This document shows positions 6,893 through 13,987 of a stretch of 15,958 nucleotides of DNA, one piece after another. This stretch comes from Opitutia bacterium UBA953. Its GTDB lineage: Bacteria > Verrucomicrobiota > Verrucomicrobiia > Opitutales > UBA953. The stretch is from assembly GCA_002293125.1 (NCBI GenBank), contig DBCR01000007.1, positions 1 through 15,958 on the forward strand, written 5' to 3'. The notes under the pieces are model-generated. The model saw nothing but the letters and a program-made list of their open reading frames with translations. It was not told where the DNA came from and made no database searches. The position numbers and the translations under genes are program-made. Each line of letters opens with the position of its first letter. Within the stretch, counting starts at the first letter, position 1.

Positions 6893-7248
6893 ACCCGGAA
6901 GCCACCCGCGCAGCCGAGGTGTTGGGATTGGCCGCGACCCGCCGGCATATCTTTCTCTGCGTGAAGTCGACCGAGCAGACCTGCTGCGGCGGAGAACTCG
7001 CGGCGAAATCCTGGGAACACCTGAAAATCCGGCTGAAGCAGCTGGGGCTCTCGGAGAAAGGCGGCATCCAGCGCACGAAGGCGGACTGCCTGCGCGTCTG
7101 CGTCGCCGGACCCGTCGCCGTGGTCTACCCGGAAGGCGTCTGGTACGGACAGTGCACCCCGGAGAATCTTGACCGCATCATCACCGAGCACCTCGTCGGC
7201 GGAAAGATCGTCGCGGAACTCCGCATCGCCGGACCTACTTCGGCTTAG
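6889..7248 (+). CDS. Thioredoxin-like [2Fe-2S] ferredoxin
   Basis: This is a 119-aa protein of the (2Fe-2S) ferredoxin family with a thioredoxin fold. The ligand pattern is HIFLC (Cys24), a C32-C33 pair, and DCLRVC (Cys67, Cys71), followed by GPVAVVYPEGVWYG and Cys89 in QCTPE. The whole arrangement, including QRTKADCL, is typical of the stand-alone bacterial form. It probably carries single electrons, but no partner reductase or oxidase is next to it. The ATG at 6889 overlaps the exonuclease TGA (ATGA), and an alternative upstream start in frame would run far into that gene. Its last 14 nt overlap the 3' end of the facing flavoprotein gene. The link between a nuclease and a ferredoxin is not explained by known pathways. 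Confidence 0.9.
   Translation: MNPEATRAAEVLGLAATRRHIFLCVKSTEQTCCGGELAAKSWEHLKIRLKQLGLSEKGGIQRTKADCLRVCVAGPVAVVYPEGVWYGQCTPENLDRIITEHLVGGKIVAELRIAGPTSA
7228..7244. terminator. Weak hairpin over the ferredoxin/flavoprotein convergent overlap
   Basis: A 6-bp stem with one G-T wobble (7228-7233 with 7239-7244) and a 5-nt CCTAC loop places the flavoprotein stop codon in the loop. On the + strand a run of six T follows 8 nt later (7253-7258), so it may act as a poor terminator for the ferredoxin transcript. The pairing is weaker than at the other convergent junctions. Confidence 0.3.
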
Positions 7249-8845
7249 TCTCTTTTTTCTTCGGGAGGTCGACCTTCTGGGTCAGCGCCCGGAGCTTGGG
7301 GTAAAGTTCAGCGTAAGGCACGTCCTGCACCGGCGTACCCGCTTTCACGGCCATCGACGCCGCCACGCCGGCGGACTCTCCGAGGATCATCCAGACGGGC
7401 TCCATACGGATAGACGTCATAGCGATATGGCTGGCGGAGACGCAGACGGGCACGAGGAGATTCGTGCACTGGTCCTTCATGGGGACGATCGAACGGTAAG
7501 GAATACGGTAGATGCCACGGTGCTCGTCCTCGAGGTAGAGCATCGAGTAGTAACCTCCCATGAGCGCGACTTTACCGTCGAGCGGCACGGTGGCGTAAGG
7601 CCATTCGTCGACGCCGTAGGAAGCGAGGCCGACTGAGTCCGCGGGATTGGTCAGCCCTTCCATGTCCTTCTGGGTGACGACATAATCGGAGACCATGCGA
7701 CGGGCCTCGCGGACGTAGAGTTGATGCGGATAGCCCTTGGTGTCGTCGAAGGCGCCTTTCTCCAGGCCGGCGCTGAGGGCGATTTCTTTCTGCTTCGCCG
7801 GCACTGACGGGTCGGTGCGCAAGAAATGCGTCATGCCACGGACGAAATCCTGCTGCTCCTTCCAGATCCGGGCCCGGGTCGCGTAATCGCCATCTGGGTA
7901 GCTGGCATTGTGGCCGTAGTTCGTCGGCGCGAACAACGCCCGGGCGAGATTGCCGGCACCGCCGGAATAGACGCGTCCTCCGCTCACCTCCCAGCCGTCG
8001 ACCTTACCGCGCATCACGCGACCAGAGAGGATATCCACGCCCTGCCGGAAGGCCCGACGATACAGCTCGAACTGCTTCGGGTCATAGTTCGCCGGCGGCT
8101 CGATGGGCAGGCTCGCGCCCTTGAAGACGAAGCGCCAGCGGAAGCCGTAACCCATCGTGAGCTTATCCGCCTCGCCGACCGGAGCCACGGGCGTAGACTG
8201 CAGGCCCGGCAGGAGGCCGCTCTGCGGGTCGCCGGCTTTGACGTAAGGGTCGATCGCGTAGACCGACATCGGTGGCTGCGAGCCGGCCAAACTCTCACCG
8301 TAGGTCGACTTAGCCTCGCGGCCGAAAGTATAGGCGACGCCCGAGCGGGCCATCAGGTCGCCCTCGTAAGAACAATCGATGAAGACCTTCGCCTCGATGA
8401 CGCGGGCGCCGGCTTTCGTGGGCGCCGCGGGCGGACAGCCGGTTTCATCGAACGGCGCCAGGTCTAGGCTGACTGCACGGATAGCGCCCGCAGGCTTTTC
8501 GACCGCGCCAACGCGATGCTCGAAGAGAACGGTGACGCCAGCGGACTTGATCATCTCGGCGAAGACCGCGCGATACCGGGCATCATTGTAATCCTTCTTC
8601 AGGATTGGCCTTGTCGAGCCACTCACGGCTTCTTCACGACCCCAGTCGATGTGCATCAGGCCGCCGCCGGTCATCCCGCCCAGCCAGCGACTGGGCTCGA
8701 CCACGATGACCTTAGCCCCTTCTTTAGCAGCGGCGCAGGCCGCCATCACGCCGCTGGCCGTACCGCCGTAGACGCAGACGTCATAGGAATCGGCTACGGC
8801 AAACCTCGGTAGGCCGAAGAGGAGGACGGCGATGAGGCGCATCAT
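7235..8845 (-). CDS. Exported FAD-dependent oxidoreductase (FAD_oxidored family)
   Basis: This is a 536-aa flavoprotein. An N-terminal signal peptide (MMRLIAVLLFGLPRFAVA, likely cut after Ala18) sends it to the periplasm or outside. The Rossmann FAD site follows: DVCVYGGTASGVMAA at 22-36, with Glu50 at the end of strand 2, then WLGGMTGGGL. The C-terminal block at about 462-500 (NLLVPVCVSASHIA, SIRMEPVWMILG, AGVAA) is typical of the pfam12831-type family, often misnamed xanthan lyase. Such proteins are numerous in PVC and Bacteroidota genomes, often near carbohydrate genes; the substrate here is unknown and no glycan gene is adjacent. The start is the first of two ATG codons at 8845. A promoter-like pair lies just upstream, giving an almost leaderless mRNA. 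The tail is Lys-rich. It is the last gene of the clpC-side - strand run. Confidence 0.88.
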   Translation of the reverse strand: MMRLIAVLLFGLPRFAVADSYDVCVYGGTASGVMAACAAAKEGAKVIVVEPSRWLGGMTGGGLMHIDWGREEAVSGSTRPILKKDYNDARYRAVFAEMIKSAGVTVLFEHRVGAVEKPAGAIRAVSLDLAPFDETGCPPAAPTKAGARVIEAKVFIDCSYEGDLMARSGVAYTFGREAKSTYGESLAGSQPPMSVYAIDPYVKAGDPQSGLLPGLQSTPVAPVGEADKLTMGYGFRWRFVFKGASLPIEPPANYDPKQFELYRRAFRQGVDILSGRVMRGKVDGWEVSGGRVYSGGAGNLARALFAPTNYGHNASYPDGDYATRARIWKEQQDFVRGMTHFLRTDPSVPAKQKEIALSAGLEKGAFDDTKGYPHQLYVREARRMVSDYVVTQKDMEGLTNPADSVGLASYGVDEWPYATVPLDGKVALMGGYYSMLYLEDEHRGIYRIPYRSIVPMKDQCTNLLVPVCVSASHIAMTSIRMEPVWMILGESAGVAASMAVKAGTPVQDVPYAELYPKLRALTQKVDLPKKKETKPK

Positions 8846-8858
8846 GGGGTTAGCACCC

Positions 8859-8886
8859 TTGATACCCCGACCTACTTGAAAGTCAA
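8859..8886 (-). promoter_or_regulatory. Probable promoter of the FAD-oxidoreductase gene
   Basis: On the - strand TTGACT (8886-8881) and TATCAA (8864-8859) are 16 bp apart, a fair sigma-70 match. The expected start near 8852 leaves a 5' leader of only about 7 nt before the ATG at 8845. It lies in the 49-bp gap after the glutathione peroxidase gene, so the flavoprotein can be expressed on its own. Confidence 0.5.
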
Positions 8887-8894
8887 AGCGCCGC

Positions 8895-9440
8895 TTACTT
8901 CAGCGCCTTCTCGATGGCCTTCTCGAGTTCTTCGGAGTCGGGATCGACGTCGGAACCAAAGCGGGCGATCAGCTTACCATCGGCGCCGATCAGGAACTTA
9001 TTGAAGTTCCAACCTACCGGCCCGGGGTGGCCGGCATCCTTGCCGGTAAGTTTTTCGAACAGCGGGTGGGCGGCGTTACCCTTGATGGCGACCTTAGCGT
9101 ACATGGGGAAGGTCACCTTGAAGTTCGTCTTACAGAACTTCTTGATGTCCTTGTCCGAGGCCGGCTCCTGGCCCCCAAAGTCATTGCACGGGAAGCCGGC
9201 GACGACGAGGCCCTTGGCTTTGAAGTTATCGTACAGCGCTTGGAGTCCATTATACTGACGGGTGTAGCCGCACTGGCTGGCGACATTGACGACGAGCCAA
9301 GCCTTGCCGCCCTTGGCGGCGCCAAGAGTGGTCGTCTTGCCGTCGATATCCTTTACCGGGACGCCAAGGAGTCCGGGGGCTTTGTCTTCAGCGTGCGAGG
9401 AAGTCATCATAACCATCAAAGCTAGGGCGAGGAGTCGCAT
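8895..9440 (-). CDS. Exported glutathione peroxidase-family protein (thioredoxin-dependent type likely)
   Basis: A 181-aa peroxidase that reduces hydrogen or lipid peroxides. A short signal peptide (MRLLALALMVMMTSSHA, likely cut after Ala17) indicates the periplasm; most bacterial members are cytosolic. The catalytic set is complete: Cys57 in NVASQCGYT, Gln91 in CNDFGGQEP, Trp144 and Asn145 in WNFNKFL. Cys57 is an ordinary Cys codon, not selenocysteine. Cys103 in KKFCKTNF sits where the resolving Cys of thioredoxin-dependent members lies, so reduction by a thioredoxin-like protein is more likely than by glutathione. The ATG at 9440 follows a promoter-like -10 by only 6 nt. It lies 45 nt after the unknown 134-aa gene and 49 nt before the FAD-oxidoreductase gene. 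Confidence 0.93.
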   Translation of the reverse strand: MRLLALALMVMMTSSHAEDKAPGLLGVPVKDIDGKTTTLGAAKGGKAWLVVNVASQCGYTRQYNGLQALYDNFKAKGLVVAGFPCNDFGGQEPASDKDIKKFCKTNFKVTFPMYAKVAIKGNAAHPLFEKLTGKDAGHPGPVGWNFNKFLIGADGKLIARFGSDVDPDSEELEKAIEKALK

Positions 9441-9446
9441 AAGGGC

Positions 9447-9474
9447 ATCTTAGCCTCGGCCGACCCGGAGGCAA
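9447..9474 (-). promoter_or_regulatory. Possible promoter giving a leaderless peroxidase mRNA
   Basis: On the - strand TTGCCT (9474-9469) and TAAGAT (9452-9447) are 16 bp apart. Only 6 nt separate the -10 from the ATG at 9440, so transcription would begin at or next to the start codon. No Shine-Dalgarno is present, which agrees with a leaderless message. The hexamers match only moderately. Confidence 0.4.
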
Positions 9475-9485
9475 GCGGTCGCCGC

Positions 9486-9890
9486 CTATTCGTCCTCTGA
9501 ATCATTGGCCCAAACAGCCGCTAAAACGGCCCGAAAAGCGTCGGCATCCACCAAGGTGTCAGGCCGGTCGATGATTTCGATGCAGCCGGCGTTTTCCCAA
9601 TACTCGCCCTCCTTCTTCACGTTCCAGAAAGCCAGAGCGAGCGCCTGCCAGAGTTCGAAGCCGTGCAGTTTGCCGCGCGGCATCCAGGCGACGGCGACCG
9701 TGACATCTTCCGTCCAGTCGGACTCTTCCCAGAGGACGTCGAACTTGCCGCACTCGCTGGGTCCGAGGAACTGCGTCACGAACTCCGTATGCTGGGGACC
9801 CGCATCGAGGAAGTAACGGCAGGCAACCTCGCGCTCGGCTGGTTCGAGATCGTCGCCGCCGTCGTCGTGATAGGTGAAAGGCTCCGCCAT
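9486..9890 (-). CDS. Unknown 134-aa acidic, Trp-rich protein
   Basis: I do not recognise this protein. It is 134 aa, acidic at both ends (HDDGGDDLE near the start, NDSEDE at the end) and has seven Trp residues (54, 59, 69, 81, 89, 98, 127). It has no signal peptide or membrane helix and should be a soluble cytoplasmic protein of mixed alpha/beta structure. Four Cys-free catalytic regions were checked by eye and no known motif was found; Cys24, Cys47 and Cys103 are scattered. The frame is clearly coding: codons end mostly in G or C, as in its neighbours, and it fits neatly between the DUF423 gene (35 nt upstream) and the peroxidase gene (45 nt downstream) on the same strand. The ATG at 9890 has GAGG only 1 nt away, too close to act as a normal ribosome site. 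Confidence 0.75.
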   Translation of the reverse strand: MAEPFTYHDDGGDDLEPAEREVACRYFLDAGPQHTEFVTQFLGPSECGKFDVLWEESDWTEDVTVAVAWMPRGKLHGFELWQALALAFWNVKKEGEYWENAGCIEIIDRPDTLVDADAFRAVLAAVWANDSEDE

Positions 9891-9925
9891 GCCTCACGGT
9901 CGGAGGCCGAAGCGAAATCGGCAAG

Positions 9926-10273
9926 TCAGGATTCCTTGCGAGAAGTCCAGGCCAGCACGACCCAGCCTGCGATGAGGAACGAGCCGCCGATCGGGGTGAT
10001 CGCTCCGAACCAACGAGGAGCGCCCAAGGCCATGGCATAAAGTGTTCCCGCGAAAATCAACGAGCCGACAGCCCAAAGCCACGCGGGCCAGACCGACCGG
10101 GCGGAAATAGCACCGATAGCGACCACATGGGTCAGCAGATAGAAGGTCGCCGTCTGCCACCACCCGGCGGCTTCCGGAATCAAGGCGAGTCGATCCTTTA
10201 GGCCGTGGGCGCCAAAGGCCCCTAGCGCGATGGCGATCGCGCCGAGGACCCCTGCGGTGACCAGACGATTCAT
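9926..10273 (-). CDS. DUF423 small membrane protein
   Basis: A 115-aa integral membrane protein of the DUF423 family (YgdD/YwdK-like), of unknown function. Four hydrophobic segments are visible at about 4-22, 43-58, 63-84 and 90-110. The family signatures are GAFGAHGLKDRL at about 18-29, a WWQTATFYLLTHVVAI segment at 38-53, and TPIGGSFLIAGW at about 93-104. The length matches the family norm of about 120 aa. The ATG at 10273 is 3 nt after the clpC stop codon, so it is almost certainly co-transcribed and translationally coupled with clpC. That neighbour is unusual for the family and may only reflect compact packing. Confidence 0.9.
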   Translation of the reverse strand: MNRLVTAGVLGAIAIALGAFGAHGLKDRLALIPEAAGWWQTATFYLLTHVVAIGAISARSVWPAWLWAVGSLIFAGTLYAMALGAPRWFGAITPIGGSFLIAGWVVLAWTSRKES

Positions 10274-10276
10274 CGC

Positions 10277-12829
10277 TTACGCGCCGGTGTCGGCGCCGCT
10301 CTTCTTCTGCGTGAAGACGAGACCCTTCTCGCCGACCGAGACGATCACCGGTTCATCCTTGTTGTAGTCGTCACGAAGGATGGATTCGGCGAGCGGGTCT
10401 TCGAGGAGACGTTCGACCGCGCGACGAAGCGGACGGGCGCCGTATTTCTCGTCCCAGCCGTTGTCGACCAGGTAGCCGCGGGCGGCCTCGTTGACCACGA
10501 GCTTCACGCCGAGGTCGAGGAGGCGCTTGGCGACCTTGTCGACCTCGATGTCCACGATCTTGGTCATGTGGACCTTCGCAAGCTGCTGGAAGATCACGAT
10601 ATCGGTGAGGCGATTGAGGAACTCCGGCTTAAAGGCGCGCTTGGTCTCGTCCATGATGCGCTCCTTAAGCTTCTCGTAGTCACGGGTGGAATCCACGCCG
10701 ACGTCGAAGCCGACCGAGTTATTGCGCTGCAGCACGTCGGCCCCGACGTTGGAGGTCAGGATGATGATCGTGTTACGGAAGTCGACGACGCGACCAAGCG
10801 AGTCGGTCAGGCGGCCGTCTTCGAGGGCCTGCAGGAGGAGCTGGATCACATCCGGGTGGGCCTTCTCGATTTCGTCGAAGAGCACGACGGAGTAAGGCTT
10901 GCGGCGGACCGCTTCGGTGAGCTGGCCACCTTCGTCATGGCCGACGTAGCCAGGAGGCGAGCCGATGAGACGGGAGACCGTGAACTTCTCCATGTACTCG
11001 GACATGTCGATCTGGATGACCGCTTCCTTCTCACCGAACATACGTTCGGCCAGGGAGCGGGCCAGGAGCGTCTTGCCGACGCCGGTTGGGCCAAGGAAGA
11101 GGAAGGAGCCGATCGGGCGTCGCGGATCCTTGAGGTCGGCACGGGAGCGACGGAGGGCGCGGGAGACGACTTCGCAGGCGCGCTCCTGGCCGATGACGGC
11201 CGTCTGCAGGTCCGTCTCGAGCTCAAGGAGTTTCTTGGTCTCCTTCTTCTCAAGGCGATTGAGGGGCACGCCAGTCCAGTCGGCGACGATGTGGAGCATC
11301 TCATCTTCGCCGACAACGATGCGCTTCTCGTCGCGCTTCTTGCGCCAATCTTCGAGCATCTTCTCGCGCTTGGCGCGGAGCTTCTTCTCCGTGTCGCGGA
11401 GGTTGGCGGCTTCCTCGAATTTCTGGTGGCGGGAGGCGTCTTCCTTCTGCTGCACGACCTTGTCGATCTCGGTCTGCACCGTGTCGATATCGGTCGGGAC
11501 GTTCAGGGAGCGGATACGGGCGCGGGCGCCGGCCTCATCCATGACGTCGATGGCCTTATCCGGCAGGTGACGGGCGGTGATATAGCGGTGAGAGAGACGG
11601 ACGGCGGCCTCGATGGCGGCGTCGGTATATTCGCACTTGTGGTGCTCTTCGTACTTCGAGCGGATGCCGCGCAGGATGAGCACGGCGTCTTCCGGGGTCG
11701 GATCGTCGATCTTGACCGACTGGAAGCGGCGTTCGAGGGCGGCGTCCTTCTCGATGTGTTTGCGGAACTCGGAGAGCGTGGTGGCGCCGACGCACTGGAT
11801 TTCGCCTCGGGAAAGGGCTGGCTTGAGGATGTTGGAAGCGTCCATGGCGCCTTCGGCGGCGCCAGCACCGACGATCGTGTGCATCTCGTCGATGAACAGG
11901 ATGATGTTCTTGGCGCGTTTGATTTCGTCCATGATGCCCTTGATGCGCTCTTCGAACTGGCCGCGGTACTTCGTTCCGGCGACCATCAGGGCGAGGTCGA
12001 GGGTGATCACCTTACGGTCGAGGAGGATTTCCGGGACGATGCCCGAAGCGATCTCTTGGGCGAGACCTTCGACGATGGCGGTCTTACCCACGCCGGCTTC
12101 GCCGATGAGGACAGGATTGTTCTTCGTGCGGCGGCAAAGGATCTGCACCACGCGACGAATCTCTTCCTTGCGGCCGATGACCGGATCGAGTTCGCCGGCC
12201 TTGGCAAGCTCGGTGAGATCGCGGCCGAAAGTCTTAAGCAGCGAGAGACGTTCGCCACGGCCAGGACGGGCGCCTTCTTCGCCAGAAGCGCGACGCGAAG
12301 GGGGCGGAGTGTCGTCGGAGGCGTCCTCCGAAGGCGGAGGCGACTCGCCATCCTTCTTCTCGGATTCGTCGGCGGCGGAAGGATCGATGTCCGCGAGGAT
12401 CTCCTTGCGGCAGCGTTCCAGGTCGACGTCGAGCTGCTGCAGGACGCGGGCGGCGACGCCCTCCCCTTCTTTCAGGAGACCGAGGAGAATGTGTTCGGTG
12501 CCGACGTAGGCATGGCCGAGGGCGCGGGCTTCGGTGACGGCGTGCGCCATGACCTTCTGCACGCGGGGCGTGAGCGGAATCGTGTCGGGAGCCTTCGCTT
12601 CTTCCGGGCCGGGGCCGACCTGCTTCTCAACGGCGCCACGCACCGTCTTGAGGTCGAGGCCCATGCGGCCGAGAACGTTAACCGCGACGCCCTCCCCGAG
12701 CTTGATGAGCCCGAGCAGGATGTGCTCCGTGCCGACGTAGTTGTGGTTAAACCGGCGAGCTTCCGCCCGGGCCAGTTCCACGACCTTGCGGGCGCGGGGA
12801 GTGAAATTGTTGTTTTTGTCCTTATCCAT
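10277..12829 (-). CDS. clpC: AAA+ unfoldase ClpC, ATPase subunit of the Clp protease
   Basis: ClpC is a hexameric HSP100 unfoldase that feeds proteins to ClpP. The 850-aa product has two N-terminal Clp repeats at about 10-70 and 85-145 (YVGTEHILLGL occurs in both). D1 has Walker A GEAGVGKT at 243-250 and Walker B ILFIDE at 310-315. A UVR-type M-domain lies at about 457-492. D2 has Walker A GPTGVGKT at 580-587, Walker B VVLFDE at 648-653, and the C-terminal D2-small domain. VGF at 706-708 matches the ClpP-docking loop, so it should work with ClpP rather than as a ClpB-like disaggregase. A Ser/Pro/Asp/Glu-rich linker at about 150-195 is longer than in Bacillus ClpC. The ATG at 12829 lacks a Shine-Dalgarno. 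mcsA and mcsB, its usual partners, are on the same strand 7 kb downstream. Confidence 0.97.
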   Translation of the reverse strand: MDKDKNNNFTPRARKVVELARAEARRFNHNYVGTEHILLGLIKLGEGVAVNVLGRMGLDLKTVRGAVEKQVGPGPEEAKAPDTIPLTPRVQKVMAHAVTEARALGHAYVGTEHILLGLLKEGEGVAARVLQQLDVDLERCRKEILADIDPSAADESEKKDGESPPPSEDASDDTPPPSRRASGEEGARPGRGERLSLLKTFGRDLTELAKAGELDPVIGRKEEIRRVVQILCRRTKNNPVLIGEAGVGKTAIVEGLAQEIASGIVPEILLDRKVITLDLALMVAGTKYRGQFEERIKGIMDEIKRAKNIILFIDEMHTIVGAGAAEGAMDASNILKPALSRGEIQCVGATTLSEFRKHIEKDAALERRFQSVKIDDPTPEDAVLILRGIRSKYEEHHKCEYTDAAIEAAVRLSHRYITARHLPDKAIDVMDEAGARARIRSLNVPTDIDTVQTEIDKVVQQKEDASRHQKFEEAANLRDTEKKLRAKREKMLEDWRKKRDEKRIVVGEDEMLHIVADWTGVPLNRLEKKETKKLLELETDLQTAVIGQERACEVVSRALRRSRADLKDPRRPIGSFLFLGPTGVGKTLLARSLAERMFGEKEAVIQIDMSEYMEKFTVSRLIGSPPGYVGHDEGGQLTEAVRRKPYSVVLFDEIEKAHPDVIQLLLQALEDGRLTDSLGRVVDFRNTIIILTSNVGADVLQRNNSVGFDVGVDSTRDYEKLKERIMDETKRAFKPEFLNRLTDIVIFQQLAKVHMTKIVDIEVDKVAKRLLDLGVKLVVNEAARGYLVDNGWDEKYGARPLRRAVERLLEDPLAESILRDDYNKDEPVIVSVGEKGLVFTQKKSGADTGA

Positions 12830-12876
12830 GGAAATTGGGTTTGGGGTGAAACGCCCGTATGGGGTTGTTAGCAGGG

Positions 12877-12904
12877 ACTATGCCCGAACCGTGGGTAGGT
12901 TCAA
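12877..12904 (-). promoter_or_regulatory. Possible clpC promoter
   Basis: On the - strand TTGAAC (12904-12899) and CATAGT (12882-12877) are 16 bp apart, giving an expected leader of about 40 nt before the clpC ATG. It would also drive the co-oriented DUF423 gene. I see no CtsR heptad repeat and no CIRCE element around it. Confidence 0.42.
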
Positions 12905-12985
12905 GCGTTCCCCCCATGTTGGTAATAACCCTGCCTTTTGCCTTTGCCAGTCAGCGGCCCCGCCTGTTTCTTAATCCGCAAAACC

Positions 12986-13987
12986 ATGGGTATCAGCATG
13001 CAAGCGGCGGGCGAGGCCCTCCGAGACCTCGTCAAGGGTCTCAAAGGGCAGAAAGTGGCCGTATTAGGGCATATGCGCCCTGACGGGGACTGCATCGGCT
13101 CGCAGACCGCCCTCTGCCGGATGCTCCTGGCGGAAGGTGTCGACGCGATCTGCGTGAACCGCGACCGCATCCCCCCGAATCTCGTCCCTTACGCCGAGGG
13201 CGTGACGTTCGTCAAAGCCGCCGACTATGACGCGAAGGACCGCGTCGCTGTCACGGTCGACTGTGCCGATGCGTCCCGCGTCGGGACGGAACTGCTCGCC
13301 AAGTTCCCGGCCGGCGTCCTGGCCAACATCGACCACCACGCCTCGAATCCGGATTACGCACAGACCAACATCGTCGTCCGCGAGGCCGCCGCGACCTGCC
13401 ACATCCTCGCCGCCGGTGCCCTCGCCCAAGGCCTCGCCGTCGATACCATTACCGCCAAGGCCCTGCACCTCGGCATCCTGACCGACACCGGCCGCTTCTG
13501 CTACCGCAGCACCACCGCTGACGTCTTCGCGATCATCGCGGAACTCGTCCGCCGCGGCGCAGACCCGGCCGAGGCTAACACCCGCGTCTTCGAACAAGAG
13601 AGCCGCGGCAAGCTCGAGCTCACCAAGCGCTTCCTCAATACCATCCTCTTCCACGAAGACGGAAAGATCTGCTCCGGAGAGCTCACCCAAGCGGACTACG
13701 CCGCCACCGGCACTTCGAAAGAAGATAAGGAAGGCCTTGTCGAATTCCCCCGCTCCGTCGAAGGCGTCGAGATCGCCGTGCTGATGGAAGAAGGCGCCGA
13801 CGGCATCCGCGGCAGCCTGCGCGGCCGTGATCCGAAGCTCCGCCTCGACCTCTGTGCCGGCAAACTTAACGGCGGCGGCCACGTGCTCGCAGCCGGCTTC
13901 AATATGCAGGGCTGCCGCTTGCCGCAGGACCGCGAGAAAATCCTCGGGATTGTCATCGCCCACTATCGCGAATACTCGGCGAAATGA
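12986..13987 (+). CDS. nrnA: DHH-family phosphoesterase, NrnA-like oligoribonuclease/pAp phosphatase
   Basis: NrnA-type enzymes degrade very short RNAs and dephosphorylate 3'-phosphoadenosine 5'-phosphate. The 333-aa product has the DHH domain with GHMRPDGDCIGS (His29, Asp33, Asp35), Asp92 in TVDCAD, the name-giving DHH at 116-118 and Asp167 in GILTDTGRF. The DHHA1 domain ends in the substrate-binding GGGH at 296-299. Length matches the family (310-345 aa). The ATG at 12986 is preferred; an in-frame ATG at 12998 would remove four residues, and a TTG at 12938 would add an unlikely extension. No Shine-Dalgarno is visible. Its TGA overlaps the truB ATG, as in many nrnA-truB pairs. It is divergent from clpC across 156 bp. 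Confidence 0.92.
   Translation: MGISMQAAGEALRDLVKGLKGQKVAVLGHMRPDGDCIGSQTALCRMLLAEGVDAICVNRDRIPPNLVPYAEGVTFVKAADYDAKDRVAVTVDCADASRVGTELLAKFPAGVLANIDHHASNPDYAQTNIVVREAAATCHILAAGALAQGLAVDTITAKALHLGILTDTGRFCYRSTTADVFAIIAELVRRGADPAEANTRVFEQESRGKLELTKRFLNTILFHEDGKICSGELTQADYAATGTSKEDKEGLVEFPRSVEGVEIAVLMEEGADGIRGSLRGRDPKLRLDLCAGKLNGGGHVLAAGFNMQGCRLPQDREKILGIVIAHYREYSAK

Noticed and set aside
7253..7258. T6 run after the ferredoxin stop as a strong terminator
   Set aside because: The hairpin before it is weak and separated by 8 nt, so I list only the hairpin, with low confidence.
8850..8858. TTAGCACCC, similar to half of a CIRCE heat-shock operator
   Set aside because: The second inverted half (GAGTGCTAA) is missing, and the site is upstream of a flavoprotein gene, not a chaperone gene.
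8895..9440. Possible selenoprotein glutathione peroxidase
   Set aside because: The catalytic residue at position 57 is an ordinary Cys codon; no in-frame TGA or nearby SECIS-like need exists.
10568..12871. A 767-codon open frame on the + strand opposite clpC
   Set aside because: It is the antisense shadow of clpC. Strong G/C third-position bias removes stop codons on the opposite strand, and its translation has no recognisable domain while clpC matches end to end.
12830..12985. Possible CtsR operator in front of clpC
   Set aside because: I looked for the tandem GGTCAAA-type heptads on both strands of this region and found none.
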